DNA of 64,000 nt from DLAJ01 sp023663615 (GTDB lineage Bacteria > Bacillota > Clostridia > Lachnospirales > Lachnospiraceae). Below are positions 8,270 through 16,643 of the stretch, piece by piece. Each line of letters begins with the position of its first letter. Position 1 is the stretch's first letter. The notes below the pieces were generated by a model. The model saw only the letters and a list, made by a program, of their open reading frames with translations. It did no database searches and was not told the origin of the DNA. The stretch covers positions 496,001 through 560,000 of the forward strand of contig JAMPHA010000001.1 of assembly GCA_023663615.1 (NCBI GenBank), in the 5' to 3' direction. Made by a program: the position numbers and the translations under genes.

Positions 8270-10218
8270 GCCGCACCGCCTCCTCTCGGTTCCATCGAAC
8301 CTCCCGGTTCCATCGAACCTCTCGGTTCCATCGAACCTTTTGGTTCCATCGAACCTCTCGGTTCGATACAGATGCCGCACCCGAACCGCGCCGCGCCGCA
8401 CGCGCTGCATTTCTGCTTACAGTTCGGCGTCACTTCCGCCGCCATCGCACGCGACCATTCTCTTTTTAAGAAATCCTTCGTCACACCGCAGTCGATAAAA
8501 TCCCACGGGAACAGTTCGTTAAGGCTTCGCTCCCGCAGTGTATAAAAGTCTATGGAAAGTCCGCACTCCTCAAACGCGGCAAGCCACTCCTCATGATGGT
8601 AATACTCGCTCCATGCGTCAAAAAAGCATCCGCGCCGATAAGCGTTTAAGACGACGTCGGCAATCCGGCGGTCGCCCCTTGCAAGCACGCCCTCAATCAC
8701 GGAAACGTCCGCTTCATGCCAGTTGTATTTGATACTGCGCTGATTGAGCTGCTCCGAGATCGCTTTTCGCGTCGCATACGCCTTCTCGATATAGGTTTCT
8801 TTCGGATACATGGACGCCCATTGCAGCGGCGTGAACGGCTTCGGGATAAAAAAGGACGTACTGACGACGATCTGTATTTTTTCCCTTCGTTTTTCTTTTG
8901 GGACCGTCTCGAAAAACGCTGCCGCAATTTCGTTTGCCAGCTCGGCAATGCCGCGGATGTCCTCTTCCGTCTCTGTCGGAAGCCCCAGCATAAAGTAGAG
9001 CTTTACCCTTGTCCAGCCGCCCTTGAACGCCTCAATGGCGCCGTCTAATATGACTTCCTTAGTCAATCCTTTATTGATGACGTTACGCAGCCTTTGCGTG
9101 CCTGCCTCCGGTGCGAAGGTCAGACTGCTCTTTCTTATATCTTGTACCTTATTCATCACATCAAGGGAAAAAGCATCAATCCTTAGTGATGGTAATGAAA
9201 TATTGACTTTTCTTTTTTCACATTCCTCGATCAGATAAGAAAGCAGTTCTGGCAGCTTAGAATAGTCGGAACTGCTTAAGGAACTTAAGGAAATTTCTTC
9301 ATGACCGGTATAGTCAATCATCTTCATCGCATGTTCTTTCAGCATGGAAAGACTGCGTTCCCGCACGGGACGGTAAAGCTGCCCTGCCTGACAGAATCGG
9401 CAGCCGCGGATACAGCCGCGCTGAATCTCCAGAACCACGCGGTCCTGCGTGCATTTGATAAAGGGCACGACGGGTTTTAACGGATAATACGTGTTGCTGA
9501 CATCCGTGACAAGCTCTTTCGTGATCGTACGCGGCATGGATTCATCATCCGCCGTAAAGTCGCGCAAAGTCCCGTCGGCATGGTAATGCGGCGTATAAAA
9601 CTGCGGCGCGTAAATGCCGGGGAGCTTTCCTGCTTCCCTTAAAAAGCTTGTCCGGTCAGCGCCCTGCGCGCGCATCTCCTTATAGAGGTCTAAAAGCCGC
9701 CGGTACATCGTTTCGCCGTCGCCGATATAGAACAGGTCAAAAAAGGGCGCGATCGGTTCGGGATTGTAGGTACACGGACCGCCGCCGATCACGATCGGAT
9801 GGTCCCATGTGCGCTCTTTCGCAAGAAACGGGATACCTGAAAGATCGAGCACCTGCAGGACATTGGTATAGCACATTTCATATTGGAGCGTGATGCCGAG
9901 AAAATCAAAATCCGTTATCGGTTCCTGTGATTCCAATGCAAAAAGCGGGATACCGCGCTCCCGCATGATGCGATCTAAGTCAACCCAGGGAGAATAGACG
10001 CGCTCGCACCAGACGTCCTCCCATTGGTTGAACATGTCATATAAGATCTGAATGCCGAGATGGGACATGCCGATCTCATATACATCCGGAAAACACATGC
10101 AAAAACGCACGTCAATCCGGGATTTTTCTTTCATGACGCTGTTGATCTCGCCTCCAATGTATCTTGCAGGCTTTTCAATTGTGAGCAATACCTCCTCCGG
10201 TAACGCCAACGTACGCAT
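8266..10218 (-). CDS. TIGR03960-like B12-binding-type radical SAM protein
   Basis: A 650-residue protein. The N-terminal 200 residues form a cobalamin-binding-like fold (FPDVYEIGMSHLGIQILYDM; ESQEPITDFDFLGITLQYEM). The radical SAM cluster motif CxxxCxxC is in RGCIRGCRFCQAG near residue 270, followed by the SPASM-less TIM barrel. A Cys-rich stretch near the end (CKQKCSACGA then CGICIEPRG) may bind a second cluster. The reaction is unknown. AGGAG precedes the ATG by nine bases. The C-terminus is odd: it ends in four to five copies of a six-residue repeat, Glu-Pro-Arg-Gly-Ser-Met, encoded by an 18-bp tandem repeat. Confidence 0.88.
   Translation of the reverse strand: MRTLALPEEVLLTIEKPARYIGGEINSVMKEKSRIDVRFCMCFPDVYEIGMSHLGIQILYDMFNQWEDVWCERVYSPWVDLDRIMRERGIPLFALESQEPITDFDFLGITLQYEMCYTNVLQVLDLSGIPFLAKERTWDHPIVIGGGPCTYNPEPIAPFFDLFYIGDGETMYRRLLDLYKEMRAQGADRTSFLREAGKLPGIYAPQFYTPHYHADGTLRDFTADDESMPRTITKELVTDVSNTYYPLKPVVPFIKCTQDRVVLEIQRGCIRGCRFCQAGQLYRPVRERSLSMLKEHAMKMIDYTGHEEISLSSLSSSDYSKLPELLSYLIEECEKRKVNISLPSLRIDAFSLDVMNKVQDIRKSSLTFAPEAGTQRLRNVINKGLTKEVILDGAIEAFKGGWTRVKLYFMLGLPTETEEDIRGIAELANEIAAAFFETVPKEKRREKIQIVVSTSFFIPKPFTPLQWASMYPKETYIEKAYATRKAISEQLNQRSIKYNWHEADVSVIEGVLARGDRRIADVVLNAYRRGCFFDAWSEYYHHEEWLAAFEECGLSIDFYTLRERSLNELFPWDFIDCGVTKDFLKREWSRAMAAEVTPNCKQKCSACGAARFGCGICIEPRGSMEPKGSMEPRGSMEPGGSMEPRGGGAA
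8288..8367 (-). repeat. 18-bp tandem repeat encoding (EPRGSM)n
   Basis: Four full units at 8288, 8306, 8324 and 8342 and a partial unit to 8367. Each unit contains the small inverted repeat GGTTC-CATC-GAACC. The units are in frame with the radical SAM protein and lie 20 bases upstream of the start of the next gene, so copy number changes would alter the C-terminus without breaking the frame. Confidence 0.95.
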
Positions 10219-10306
10219 ATCGTTTTCTCCTGTACTCTGTTGTGGGTGTTCTGTCTTTGTGCTGTTCTGGTTCTTCGTACTGTCGTTTCGTCCTGCTTTT
10301 GGGGGC

Positions 10307-10591
10307 TCACTTGGACGGCAGGCTGTCCTCGCTGATCAGCGTGACAATATCCTGCGCATTTTTGTCTGCGATCGTCATGTCCTGTTTCTGCATATAAAGA
10401 AAACCGCCAAAGAGAAAGAGCGCCAACAGCATCCGCAGGCCGAAGGTGCCGTGTGTCCCGCGGTCGTCCTCGGATACGCTGCTTTGGTATGCCCATTGAA
10501 AACTGCTTTGGCTGTTTTCCGCTTCCTCTCTCGCCAGTTTTTCCCGCATTTCCCTGACAAGACGCATTTTCTCGTCAATCGAGAGCTCCAT
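10307..10591 (-). CDS. small single-span membrane protein of unknown function
   Basis: A 94-residue protein beginning MELSIDEKMRLVREMREKLA, with an amphipathic charged helix, one membrane segment at about residues 53-70 (GLRMLLALFLFGGFLYM) and a short C-terminal part ending SEDSLPSK. The ATG at 10591 has GGAGG eight bases upstream; the earlier ATG at 10609 has none. It lies 88 bases upstream of the radical SAM pair and may share its transcript. I do not recognise the family. Confidence 0.6.
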   Translation of the reverse strand: MELSIDEKMRLVREMREKLAREEAENSQSSFQWAYQSSVSEDDRGTHGTFGLRMLLALFLFGGFLYMQKQDMTIADKNAQDIVTLISEDSLPSK

Positions 10592-10660
10592 ACACCATGC
10601 CTCCGGCATTCGCCGGCTTTTGTTCTACTATATGACCCCGCCGCCGGAAACATGCGCCGA

Positions 10661-10752
10661 AATCCTTATAGGAAATTCCGTGCTTGCACGGGGAGACGCA
10701 TAGGAATCACTTCGCGGCGATGGGCGCGAGCGTGGAATGCGAAGCATTTCAC
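10661..10752. repeat. hairpin-bearing intergenic segment, degenerate member of the modular repeat family
   Basis: It contains TATAGGAAATTCCGT, close to the lead sequence of the repeats at 56211 and 61236, then the hairpin CCGTGC-TT-GCACGG (10678-10691) and a second hairpin GTGGAATGC-GAA-GCATTTCAC (10732-10752). It lies downstream of the histidine operon and may end its transcript. Confidence 0.5.
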
Positions 10753-10759
10753 GTCTGCT

Positions 10760-12040
10760 TTAGCGATTCGCAAGCTCTCTTGTGATCTCCTCCCATGTGA
10801 CGCCCTTTTCAGCCATGAGCACCATCAAATGATAGAGCAGATCGGAAATTTCGTATTTGATCTCTTCGGGATTCGGGTTCTTGGCGGCGATCACGATTTC
10901 TGTCGCTTCCTCTCCCACTTTTTTTAATATCTTATCAATACCCTTATCAAACAGATAATTCGTGTAGGAGCCTTCCTTCGGATGCACCTTGCGGTCTAAG
11001 ATCACGTCAAAAACGGAATTAAAGATCGTGAGCGGATTCTCATCATCGTATTCTTTTTTCATGATCTCGTTAAAAAAGCAGGTGCGGTTCCCGGTATGGC
11101 ACGCTGCGCCGACCTGCGAAACCTTGGCGAGCAGCGTATCCATATCGCAGTCCGCTGTCAGGGACTTTACATATTGGTAATGCCCGCTCGTCTCTCCCTT
11201 GATCCAAAGCTCCCTGCGGCTGCGGCTGTAATAGGTCATTTTTCCGGTCTGAAGCGTCGCATCGTAGGCTTCTTTTGTCATATACGCCATCATGAGCACT
11301 TCACCCGTCTGATAGTCCTGTGTGATGACCGGGAGCATACCGTCGCTGTTTTTCTTAAAACACTCCCAAGGCATACAGTCCTCATAAGTGTTGACTTCAA
11401 TCCCGTTTTCAAAACAAAGATGCTTGAGTGCGCTGAGATTCATACTATTCTGTGTCACAAAATCACCGCTGATGCCGCAGACAGAATGTACGCCCAAATA
11501 CTCCAGCGCCTTATCGAGCGAAATGTCGGGCAGGCTTGCGATAAAGGGCATGTTGATTTCTGTGATGCTGGCGATGAGCGCCGTCGGATCGGTCAGCAGC
11601 GCCGCGTATACATAAGTATCGAGAAGCTGTTGGTTCGCGGTAATGACAGCGGGTGTCCGAAATGAGGCAAGAATCTTGTCCTTTCCGAATTTTTCAGAGA
11701 CCTCTTTTGTCAGGTCGATATTGGACTGCTTCCCGTAATCTAAACAAGCCCGCGCACAGCCCGCATATAACAGCTTTTTCACGTCCTCCATGCGCGCGAT
11801 ATGACCGGCGCCGATCACCGGTACTTCGCTCTCTTTGCAGATGCGTTTGATCACGTCGATCGCTTCTTCGTGCTCCGCATCACCTTCGGAAAGATCAAAA
11901 ACAAGAATTTCATCCGCGTTATTCTGGCTGTATGTTTTGGCAAGCTCGGCCGGATTCATGGAAATGACCGTCTGATCCGTCATGCTTTTTAGCGCCATTC
12001 CTTTTTTCAGGTACATGCAGGGAATCAATAATTTCTTCAT
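10760..12040 (-). CDS. hisIE: HisIE bifunctional enzyme with a degenerate HisA/HisF-like N-terminal domain
   Basis: A 426-residue fusion. Residues 1 to about 210 begin KKLLIPCMYLKKGMALKS, clearly like the HisF start, but the catalytic Asp of the CLDV motif is replaced (CMYL) and the second catalytic Asp (AID) is also missing (ASF); the barrel is shortened. Residues about 225-330 are HisI, phosphoribosyl-AMP cyclohydrolase, with the metal sites ADCDMDTLL and ACHTGNRTCF. Residues about 335-426 are HisE, phosphoribosyl-ATP pyrophosphatase, with VGEEATEIVIAAKN. It therefore carries out steps 2 and 3 of histidine synthesis. Last gene of the his operon; its ATG overlaps the stop of hisB by four bases. 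Confidence 0.9.
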   Translation of the reverse strand: MKKLLIPCMYLKKGMALKSMTDQTVISMNPAELAKTYSQNNADEILVFDLSEGDAEHEEAIDVIKRICKESEVPVIGAGHIARMEDVKKLLYAGCARACLDYGKQSNIDLTKEVSEKFGKDKILASFRTPAVITANQQLLDTYVYAALLTDPTALIASITEINMPFIASLPDISLDKALEYLGVHSVCGISGDFVTQNSMNLSALKHLCFENGIEVNTYEDCMPWECFKKNSDGMLPVITQDYQTGEVLMMAYMTKEAYDATLQTGKMTYYSRSRRELWIKGETSGHYQYVKSLTADCDMDTLLAKVSQVGAACHTGNRTCFFNEIMKKEYDDENPLTIFNSVFDVILDRKVHPKEGSYTNYLFDKGIDKILKKVGEEATEIVIAAKNPNPEEIKYEISDLLYHLMVLMAEKGVTWEEITRELANR

Positions 12041-12633
12041 ACCAGGGTTCCTTTCGTGCTCAACACATCCTTGATGCGCGGATCGATCCCCGTCGCCTCG
12101 TCGAGCGACTTGGAAAACGCCTTAAAAAGCGCTTCCGCCATATGGTGCGCATTGACGCCGGATAAGATTTTCATGTGGAGATTCATACCCGCGCTGTACG
12201 ATACCGCATAGAAAAATTCACGCACAAGACAGGTTTCAAACGAGCCGCATCGTTCCTGCGGAAACGCCGCGTCAAAGACAAAATACGGTCTGCCGCAAAG
12301 ATCGATCGCGCATTGTGCGAGCGTCTCGTCCATCGGGATCAGTGCGGAGCCGTAACGCCGGATGCCCGCCTTATCGCCGAGCGCTTCCCTGATTGCCGTG
12401 CCGAGCACGATGCCGACATCCTCCACGGTATGGTGTCCGTCCACATTGAGATCGCCCGAAACCTTTACGTCTAAGTCAAAAAAACCATGCCGCGCAAAGC
12501 CCTCCAGCATATGATCAAAAAAGCCGATGCCCGTATCCGTGCTGCATGCGCCGTTGCCGTCCAATTGCAGCTTCAAGCTGATCTGTGTTTCCTTTGTGTC
12601 GCGGGTGATTTCCGCTATCCTGTTTTTTTCCAT
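12037..12633 (-). CDS. hisB: imidazoleglycerol-phosphate dehydratase
   Basis: A 198-residue enzyme for step 6 of histidine synthesis. The family metal-binding motifs are DHMLEGFARHG near residue 43, DGHHTVEDVGI near 69 and HHMAEALFKAFSK near 163. I placed the start at the ATG at 12633, eight bases after AGGAG; a GTG at 12639 is too close to that site. It is the monofunctional form without the phosphatase domain found in enterobacteria. Confidence 0.95.
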   Translation of the reverse strand: MEKNRIAEITRDTKETQISLKLQLDGNGACSTDTGIGFFDHMLEGFARHGFFDLDVKVSGDLNVDGHHTVEDVGIVLGTAIREALGDKAGIRRYGSALIPMDETLAQCAIDLCGRPYFVFDAAFPQERCGSFETCLVREFFYAVSYSAGMNLHMKILSGVNAHHMAEALFKAFSKSLDEATGIDPRIKDVLSTKGTLV

Positions 12634-12650
12634 AGACACCTCTCCTATTG

Positions 12651-13949
12651 TTATTTTTCGTCTGAGAAACGGACCCGGATGGAATTGGCGTGCGCCGTCA
12701 GCCCTTCTTTTTCGGCAAACAGCTCAATATCCTGATGTGCGCGTGCAAGCGCTTCCTGCGAGTACGAAATGATGCTTGTTTTTTTCAAAAAATCATCGAC
12801 GTTGAGCGGCGAGAAGAATTTTGCCGTCCCGTTTGTCGGCAGAATGTGATTCGGTCCCGCATAGTAATCGCCGAGCGGCTCGGAACTGTATTCCCCAAGG
12901 AAGATCGCGCCCGCGTTGCGGATCCGCGTCATCACGTCGAAGGGATCGCGCGTCAGAATCTCTAAATGTTCGGATGCGATTTCGTTCGCGGCGTCGATCG
13001 CGTCGGTCATGTTTTCCGCGACCAGAATGTAGCCGTAATTGGCAAGGGACTTCTGAATGATCTCTTTTCTGGAAAGCTTGTCCGTAAACGCATCCACTTC
13101 GGCGGAAACCGCCTCTGCAAGCGGACGGGACGTCGTGATCAGGATCGCGGACGCCAATTCGTCATGCTCCGCCTGTGAAAGTAAATCCGCCGCCACATAA
13201 CGCGGATTAGCGCTCTCGTCCGCCAAAACCAGGATTTCGCTCGGTCCCGCAATGGAATCGATGCTGACGTAACCGAATACGGCTTTTTTGGCAAGCGCAA
13301 CAAAAATATTGCCCGGTCCGGTGAGCTTTTCCACCTTCGGAACCGACTCCGTTCCAAACGCCATGGCGGCGACCGCCTGCGCGCCCCCGCATTTATAGAT
13401 TTCTTCAATGCCGCAGATGTCGGCCGCGACAAGGGTTGCCGGAACCACTTTGCCGTCTTTGTCGGGCGGCGTACAGATCAGAATGCGCGGTACACCCGCG
13501 ACGCGCGCGGTAACCGCGTTCATGAGCAGGCTCGACGGATAGGCGGCCTTCCCGCCCGGCACATAGATGCCTGCCGTCGCGAGCGGTAAAATCCGCTGGC
13601 CTAAGATCGTGCCGTCCGGCTTTGCATCAAACCAGCTTGTGCGGAGCTGTTTTTCGTGATAAACGCGGATATTTTCCGCACTCACCTTTAAGACGCGGAT
13701 AAATTCGTCGTCAACCTGCGCGTACGCTTCCTCGATCTCGGCCTTTGTCACTCTCACATTCTCTTTTGTTAAAAGACAATGATCAAAGCGTTCCGTATAG
13801 TCAAACAGCGCCTCGTCGCCGCGCGTGCGGACGTCGTTTACAATGTCCGCGACCGTATCTTCATAAGCGCCGTAGTTATTCGGACTTCTCTTTAAGAGTG
13901 TACCGAGCAGATCCTGTCTGGTATCCTGTGTCAGGGTAATGATTCTCAT
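12651..13949 (-). CDS. hisD: histidinol dehydrogenase
   Basis: A 432-residue enzyme for the last two steps of histidine synthesis, oxidising histidinol to histidine with NAD. The zinc and substrate-binding regions are visible: SIAGPSEILVLAD, LLSQAEHDELAS near residue 258 with its Gln and His ligands, SEHLEIL and GDYYAGPNHILPT near 365. The conserved VPGGKAAYPSSLLM loop is present near 129. It sits between hisG and hisB with 12- and 17-base gaps. Confidence 0.96.
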   Translation of the reverse strand: MRIITLTQDTRQDLLGTLLKRSPNNYGAYEDTVADIVNDVRTRGDEALFDYTERFDHCLLTKENVRVTKAEIEEAYAQVDDEFIRVLKVSAENIRVYHEKQLRTSWFDAKPDGTILGQRILPLATAGIYVPGGKAAYPSSLLMNAVTARVAGVPRILICTPPDKDGKVVPATLVAADICGIEEIYKCGGAQAVAAMAFGTESVPKVEKLTGPGNIFVALAKKAVFGYVSIDSIAGPSEILVLADESANPRYVAADLLSQAEHDELASAILITTSRPLAEAVSAEVDAFTDKLSRKEIIQKSLANYGYILVAENMTDAIDAANEIASEHLEILTRDPFDVMTRIRNAGAIFLGEYSSEPLGDYYAGPNHILPTNGTAKFFSPLNVDDFLKKTSIISYSQEALARAHQDIELFAEKEGLTAHANSIRVRFSDEK

Positions 13950-13961
13950 AATGTCCTCCCT

Positions 13962-14609
13962 CTATATGGCTTCCCGGAGCCGGTAGATCAGTTTCTTGAT
14001 GCGCTCAGATTCCATCTGCATACTGACCTGATTGACGATCATGCGCGCGGACAGCGGGCAGATTTCTTCTAAGACTTCTAAGCCGTTCTCTTTTAACGTG
14101 GAACCGGTCTCCACAATATCGACGATCACATCGGAGAGTCCGACGATCGGTCCTAATTCCACGGAGCCGTTCAGTTTGATGATGTCAACGGTCTGATGCT
14201 TTTGATCATAAAAATAATTTCGCGCGATGACCGGATATTTGCTTGCCACGCGGATCATTTCATGATGCAGTAAAAGCTCTTTTGCCGAGGCGGGCCCGCA
14301 TACGCACATGCGGCATCTGCCGAAGCCTAAATCGAGCACCTCAAATACGCGCCGCTGCTCCTCCAAGATCGTATCCGCGCCGACAACGCCGATGTCCGCG
14401 GCGCCGTATTCCACATAAGTCGGCACATCGGGGCCTTTGGCAAGGAAAAAACGAAGGCGCAGTTCTTCATTCGTAAAGATCAGTTTTCGCGTATGCTTGT
14501 CCTTGATCTCTTCACAGGTAATGCCGATGCGCTCAAACAGCTCCAATGTCTGATTGGCAAGTCTGCCCTTGCCGAGCGCAAAAGTTAAGTAACGTTGTTC
14601 TGTCTGCAT
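13962..14609 (-). CDS. hisG: ATP phosphoribosyltransferase, short catalytic subunit
   Basis: A 215-residue protein, the short form of HisG that lacks the regulatory C-terminal domain and works only in complex with HisZ, encoded just upstream. Motifs include LTFALGKGRLANQTLEL at the start, GAADIGVVGADTI near 77 and the PRPP loop SDVIVDIVETGSTLKENGL near 158. I chose the ATG at 14609 because AAGGGAG lies directly upstream and the protein then begins as family members do; the longer frame from 14681 adds a non-conserved basic segment. Confidence 0.94.
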   Translation of the reverse strand: MQTEQRYLTFALGKGRLANQTLELFERIGITCEEIKDKHTRKLIFTNEELRLRFFLAKGPDVPTYVEYGAADIGVVGADTILEEQRRVFEVLDLGFGRCRMCVCGPASAKELLLHHEMIRVASKYPVIARNYFYDQKHQTVDIIKLNGSVELGPIVGLSDVIVDIVETGSTLKENGLEVLEEICPLSARMIVNQVSMQMESERIKKLIYRLREAI

Positions 14610-14700
14610 ATGGCTCCCTTTCTTATCATGCTTGTCCCTTGATCCTGCTTTACGTCTGTTCTTTGCCCCCGCTCTGATCAACGGACTGCGCGCCGGTTAT

Positions 14701-15882
14701 CTAAGCTAACGTCATCGGGATCATATGCTGCGCTTTGACAAACGCTTCCGCCTTCAGCGCGTCTGCGTCGTCCGCAACCGGCATCATCCCCAGGCACTCT
14801 CCCGCCGCGCGCCGCTCATTCACATAGGCGATCGCTTCCGCAAGCTCTGTCTCGCGGTATAAGAGCATTTTAACGGGCGCTTTCGCCGCCGCGCTTTTGC
14901 CGGATGCTTTTTTTGCCGTCATGAGGTCATCGATCACGATCATAAAGCCGATCGCAGGCGCCGGTTTGCCGAACCGCTCCAACAGTCTGTCATAGCGCCC
15001 GCCTTTTACGACCGCGTCTCCGACGCCGTAGGTGTACGCCTTAAAAATAATGCCTGTATAATAATGATACCTGCTTACCATACCAAGGTCAAACGAAATA
15101 TATTTTTCCACGCCGTACAGGCAGAGTACGCGGTATACCGCTTCCAGACGATCGACTGCCCGCATGGAAGCTTCATTGCACGCATATCCGCGCGCCGCCC
15201 TCAGCACATCCGCGCCTCCCGCAAGGTCGCCGAGGTGCAGCAGCGCCTCCCGGCACGATCCGCCCTGCTTTACATGTGCGATCAGCTCCTGCGCGCCAAA
15301 AAAATTCTTGTTGGCGACAAGTTCCCGCCATTTTGCCTCCATATCCTCGTCCATGCCCGCCTCGGCGCACAGTCCTTTTGTGTAGCCCGCCTCGCCGATG
15401 CTGAGCTGAAATTCCGTCAGTCCCGCGCGGAGTAAGGAATGGACGCAGAGCGCGATCATTTCGGCGTCTGCGGCAATGCTGTTATCGCCGATCAGCTCCG
15501 CTCCCATCTGCGTGACTTCTTTTAATCTGCCGCGCAGATCCGAGGTGTTCGTGAATGTATTGCCATGATAGCAGAACCGCACCGGTCTGTCCGTATCCAT
15601 ATAATACTTTGCGGCGCAGCGCGCGATGGACGGCGTAAAATCAGGCCGCAGTACAAGCGTATTTCCTTCTTTATCAAAAAACTTATACAATTCGTTTGAC
15701 GGCGTGGTGCCGATCTCTTTCCCGAAAACGTCGAAGAACTCAAACGTCGGCGTCTGAATATCCTGGAAGCCGTAATGATGCATGGTCTCCTGGATTTCCT
15801 GCTCACAATGCTTCTTTGCATCAAATTCCGAACCGTAAATATCCCTGACGCCCACAGGGGTATGTAATAATTGTTGATTCAT
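14701..15882 (-). CDS. hisZ: ATP phosphoribosyltransferase regulatory subunit
   Basis: A 393-residue paralogue of histidyl-tRNA synthetase that activates short HisG and mediates histidine feedback. It keeps the class II core (PTFEFFDVFG, LVLRPDFTPSIAR, RFCYHGNTF, GRYDRLLERFG) but lacks the anticodon-binding domain, as expected for HisZ. The start at 15882 follows AGAGAGG; the 23 extra residues of the longer frame are not family-like. It is the first gene of the operon hisZ-G-D-B-IE. The 150-base region upstream has no T-box motif that I could see. Confidence 0.93.
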   Translation of the reverse strand: MNQQLLHTPVGVRDIYGSEFDAKKHCEQEIQETMHHYGFQDIQTPTFEFFDVFGKEIGTTPSNELYKFFDKEGNTLVLRPDFTPSIARCAAKYYMDTDRPVRFCYHGNTFTNTSDLRGRLKEVTQMGAELIGDNSIAADAEMIALCVHSLLRAGLTEFQLSIGEAGYTKGLCAEAGMDEDMEAKWRELVANKNFFGAQELIAHVKQGGSCREALLHLGDLAGGADVLRAARGYACNEASMRAVDRLEAVYRVLCLYGVEKYISFDLGMVSRYHYYTGIIFKAYTYGVGDAVVKGGRYDRLLERFGKPAPAIGFMIVIDDLMTAKKASGKSAAAKAPVKMLLYRETELAEAIAYVNERRAAGECLGMMPVADDADALKAEAFVKAQHMIPMTLA

Positions 15883-16109
15883 ATCTGTCCTCTCTTTTTC
15901 GGCGATCTGCGTTCGATCAACTCCGCGCGCATTTGGCGGATATTTTTCCATCCGGTCTGCGGCGCCCCCAACTCTCCGGCACCCTGCGGAACTTTATCAA
16001 ATCCACAACGCGTTATCAAACCCATGTTACTTTACTGAATTAAAGTGATACCTCGCTACCGCAATATCAAAATAAACTATTGACAGTATAGCGAAACCGT
16101 ATGCGGATG

Positions 16110-16643
16110 TCAACCCCGTTCTTCCAAATCCTTTTGAAGCATGTCCAGGTACGGCACTAAAATCCCCTGCTTTTTGGGCAGGACATACGACAAATCCAGT
16201 TCGTCAAACCGAAAGCTTTTGCGTCCGCCCGACTTTGCCCGCTCCCAAAAAACGAAAAGCTTTGCAAGCGGCAGATAATAGAACAGGTCCTTTGCAGAGT
16301 AGTAAATGATAAAAAAGGCAACGCCGCCCTGCCGTTCAAATTCCTGCATAAAAACGACCTGATGCTCATGGATATTTTGCAGTGCAAACGTATCGACGGC
16401 GCATTCCTTGGCGTCAAAGCAGACCGGAACGCCCTGCACGGCGCCGATATAATCGACCGTACTCTTTTGATCGAAATAGGCGAGCGTGATCTGATGGTGT
16501 TTGTGGTCGATCTGCATCGGTGTGATCGGCGTCGGTATCTTTTGAATGAGCGCCAGATGGTGTTCTAAATATTTTTCATTTGTGCGGTTGATCATATCCT
16601 CAAGGGTGGAACCTCGAAGTCCTCTTGAATTCCACGTTGCCAT
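16110..16643 (-). CDS. recU: Holliday junction resolvase RecU
   Basis: A 177-residue protein beginning MATWNSRGLRGSTLEDMINR, the standard RecU start. The nuclease core contains KSTVDYIGAVQG, FDAKECA (Asp-x-Lys-Glu catalytic residues) and QNIHEHQVVFM. RecU cuts Holliday junctions during recombination and chromosome segregation in Bacillota. AGGAG seven bases before the ATG at 16643 fixes the start; the longer frame to 16736 is read from inside the neighbouring gene. The gene overlaps the end of the pseudouridine synthase gene by 52 bases. Confidence 0.92.
   Translation of the reverse strand: MATWNSRGLRGSTLEDMINRTNEKYLEHHLALIQKIPTPITPMQIDHKHHQITLAYFDQKSTVDYIGAVQGVPVCFDAKECAVDTFALQNIHEHQVVFMQEFERQGGVAFFIIYYSAKDLFYYLPLAKLFVFWERAKSGGRKSFRFDELDLSYVLPKKQGILVPYLDMLQKDLEERG

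Noticed and set aside
8288..8367. CRISPR-like repeat array
   Set aside because: Units are contiguous without spacers and are translated in frame; no cas genes are present.
8270..8410. Repeat-containing N-terminal extension (RFDGT repeats) of the DUF2344 protein
   Set aside because: It is the minisatellite of the upstream gene read in another frame; the ribosome binding site supports the start at 8269.
16603..16614. T-box-like GGGTGGAACC motif
   Set aside because: It lies inside recU on the plus strand, encodes the conserved start of that protein on the other strand and has no stem or specifier loop.
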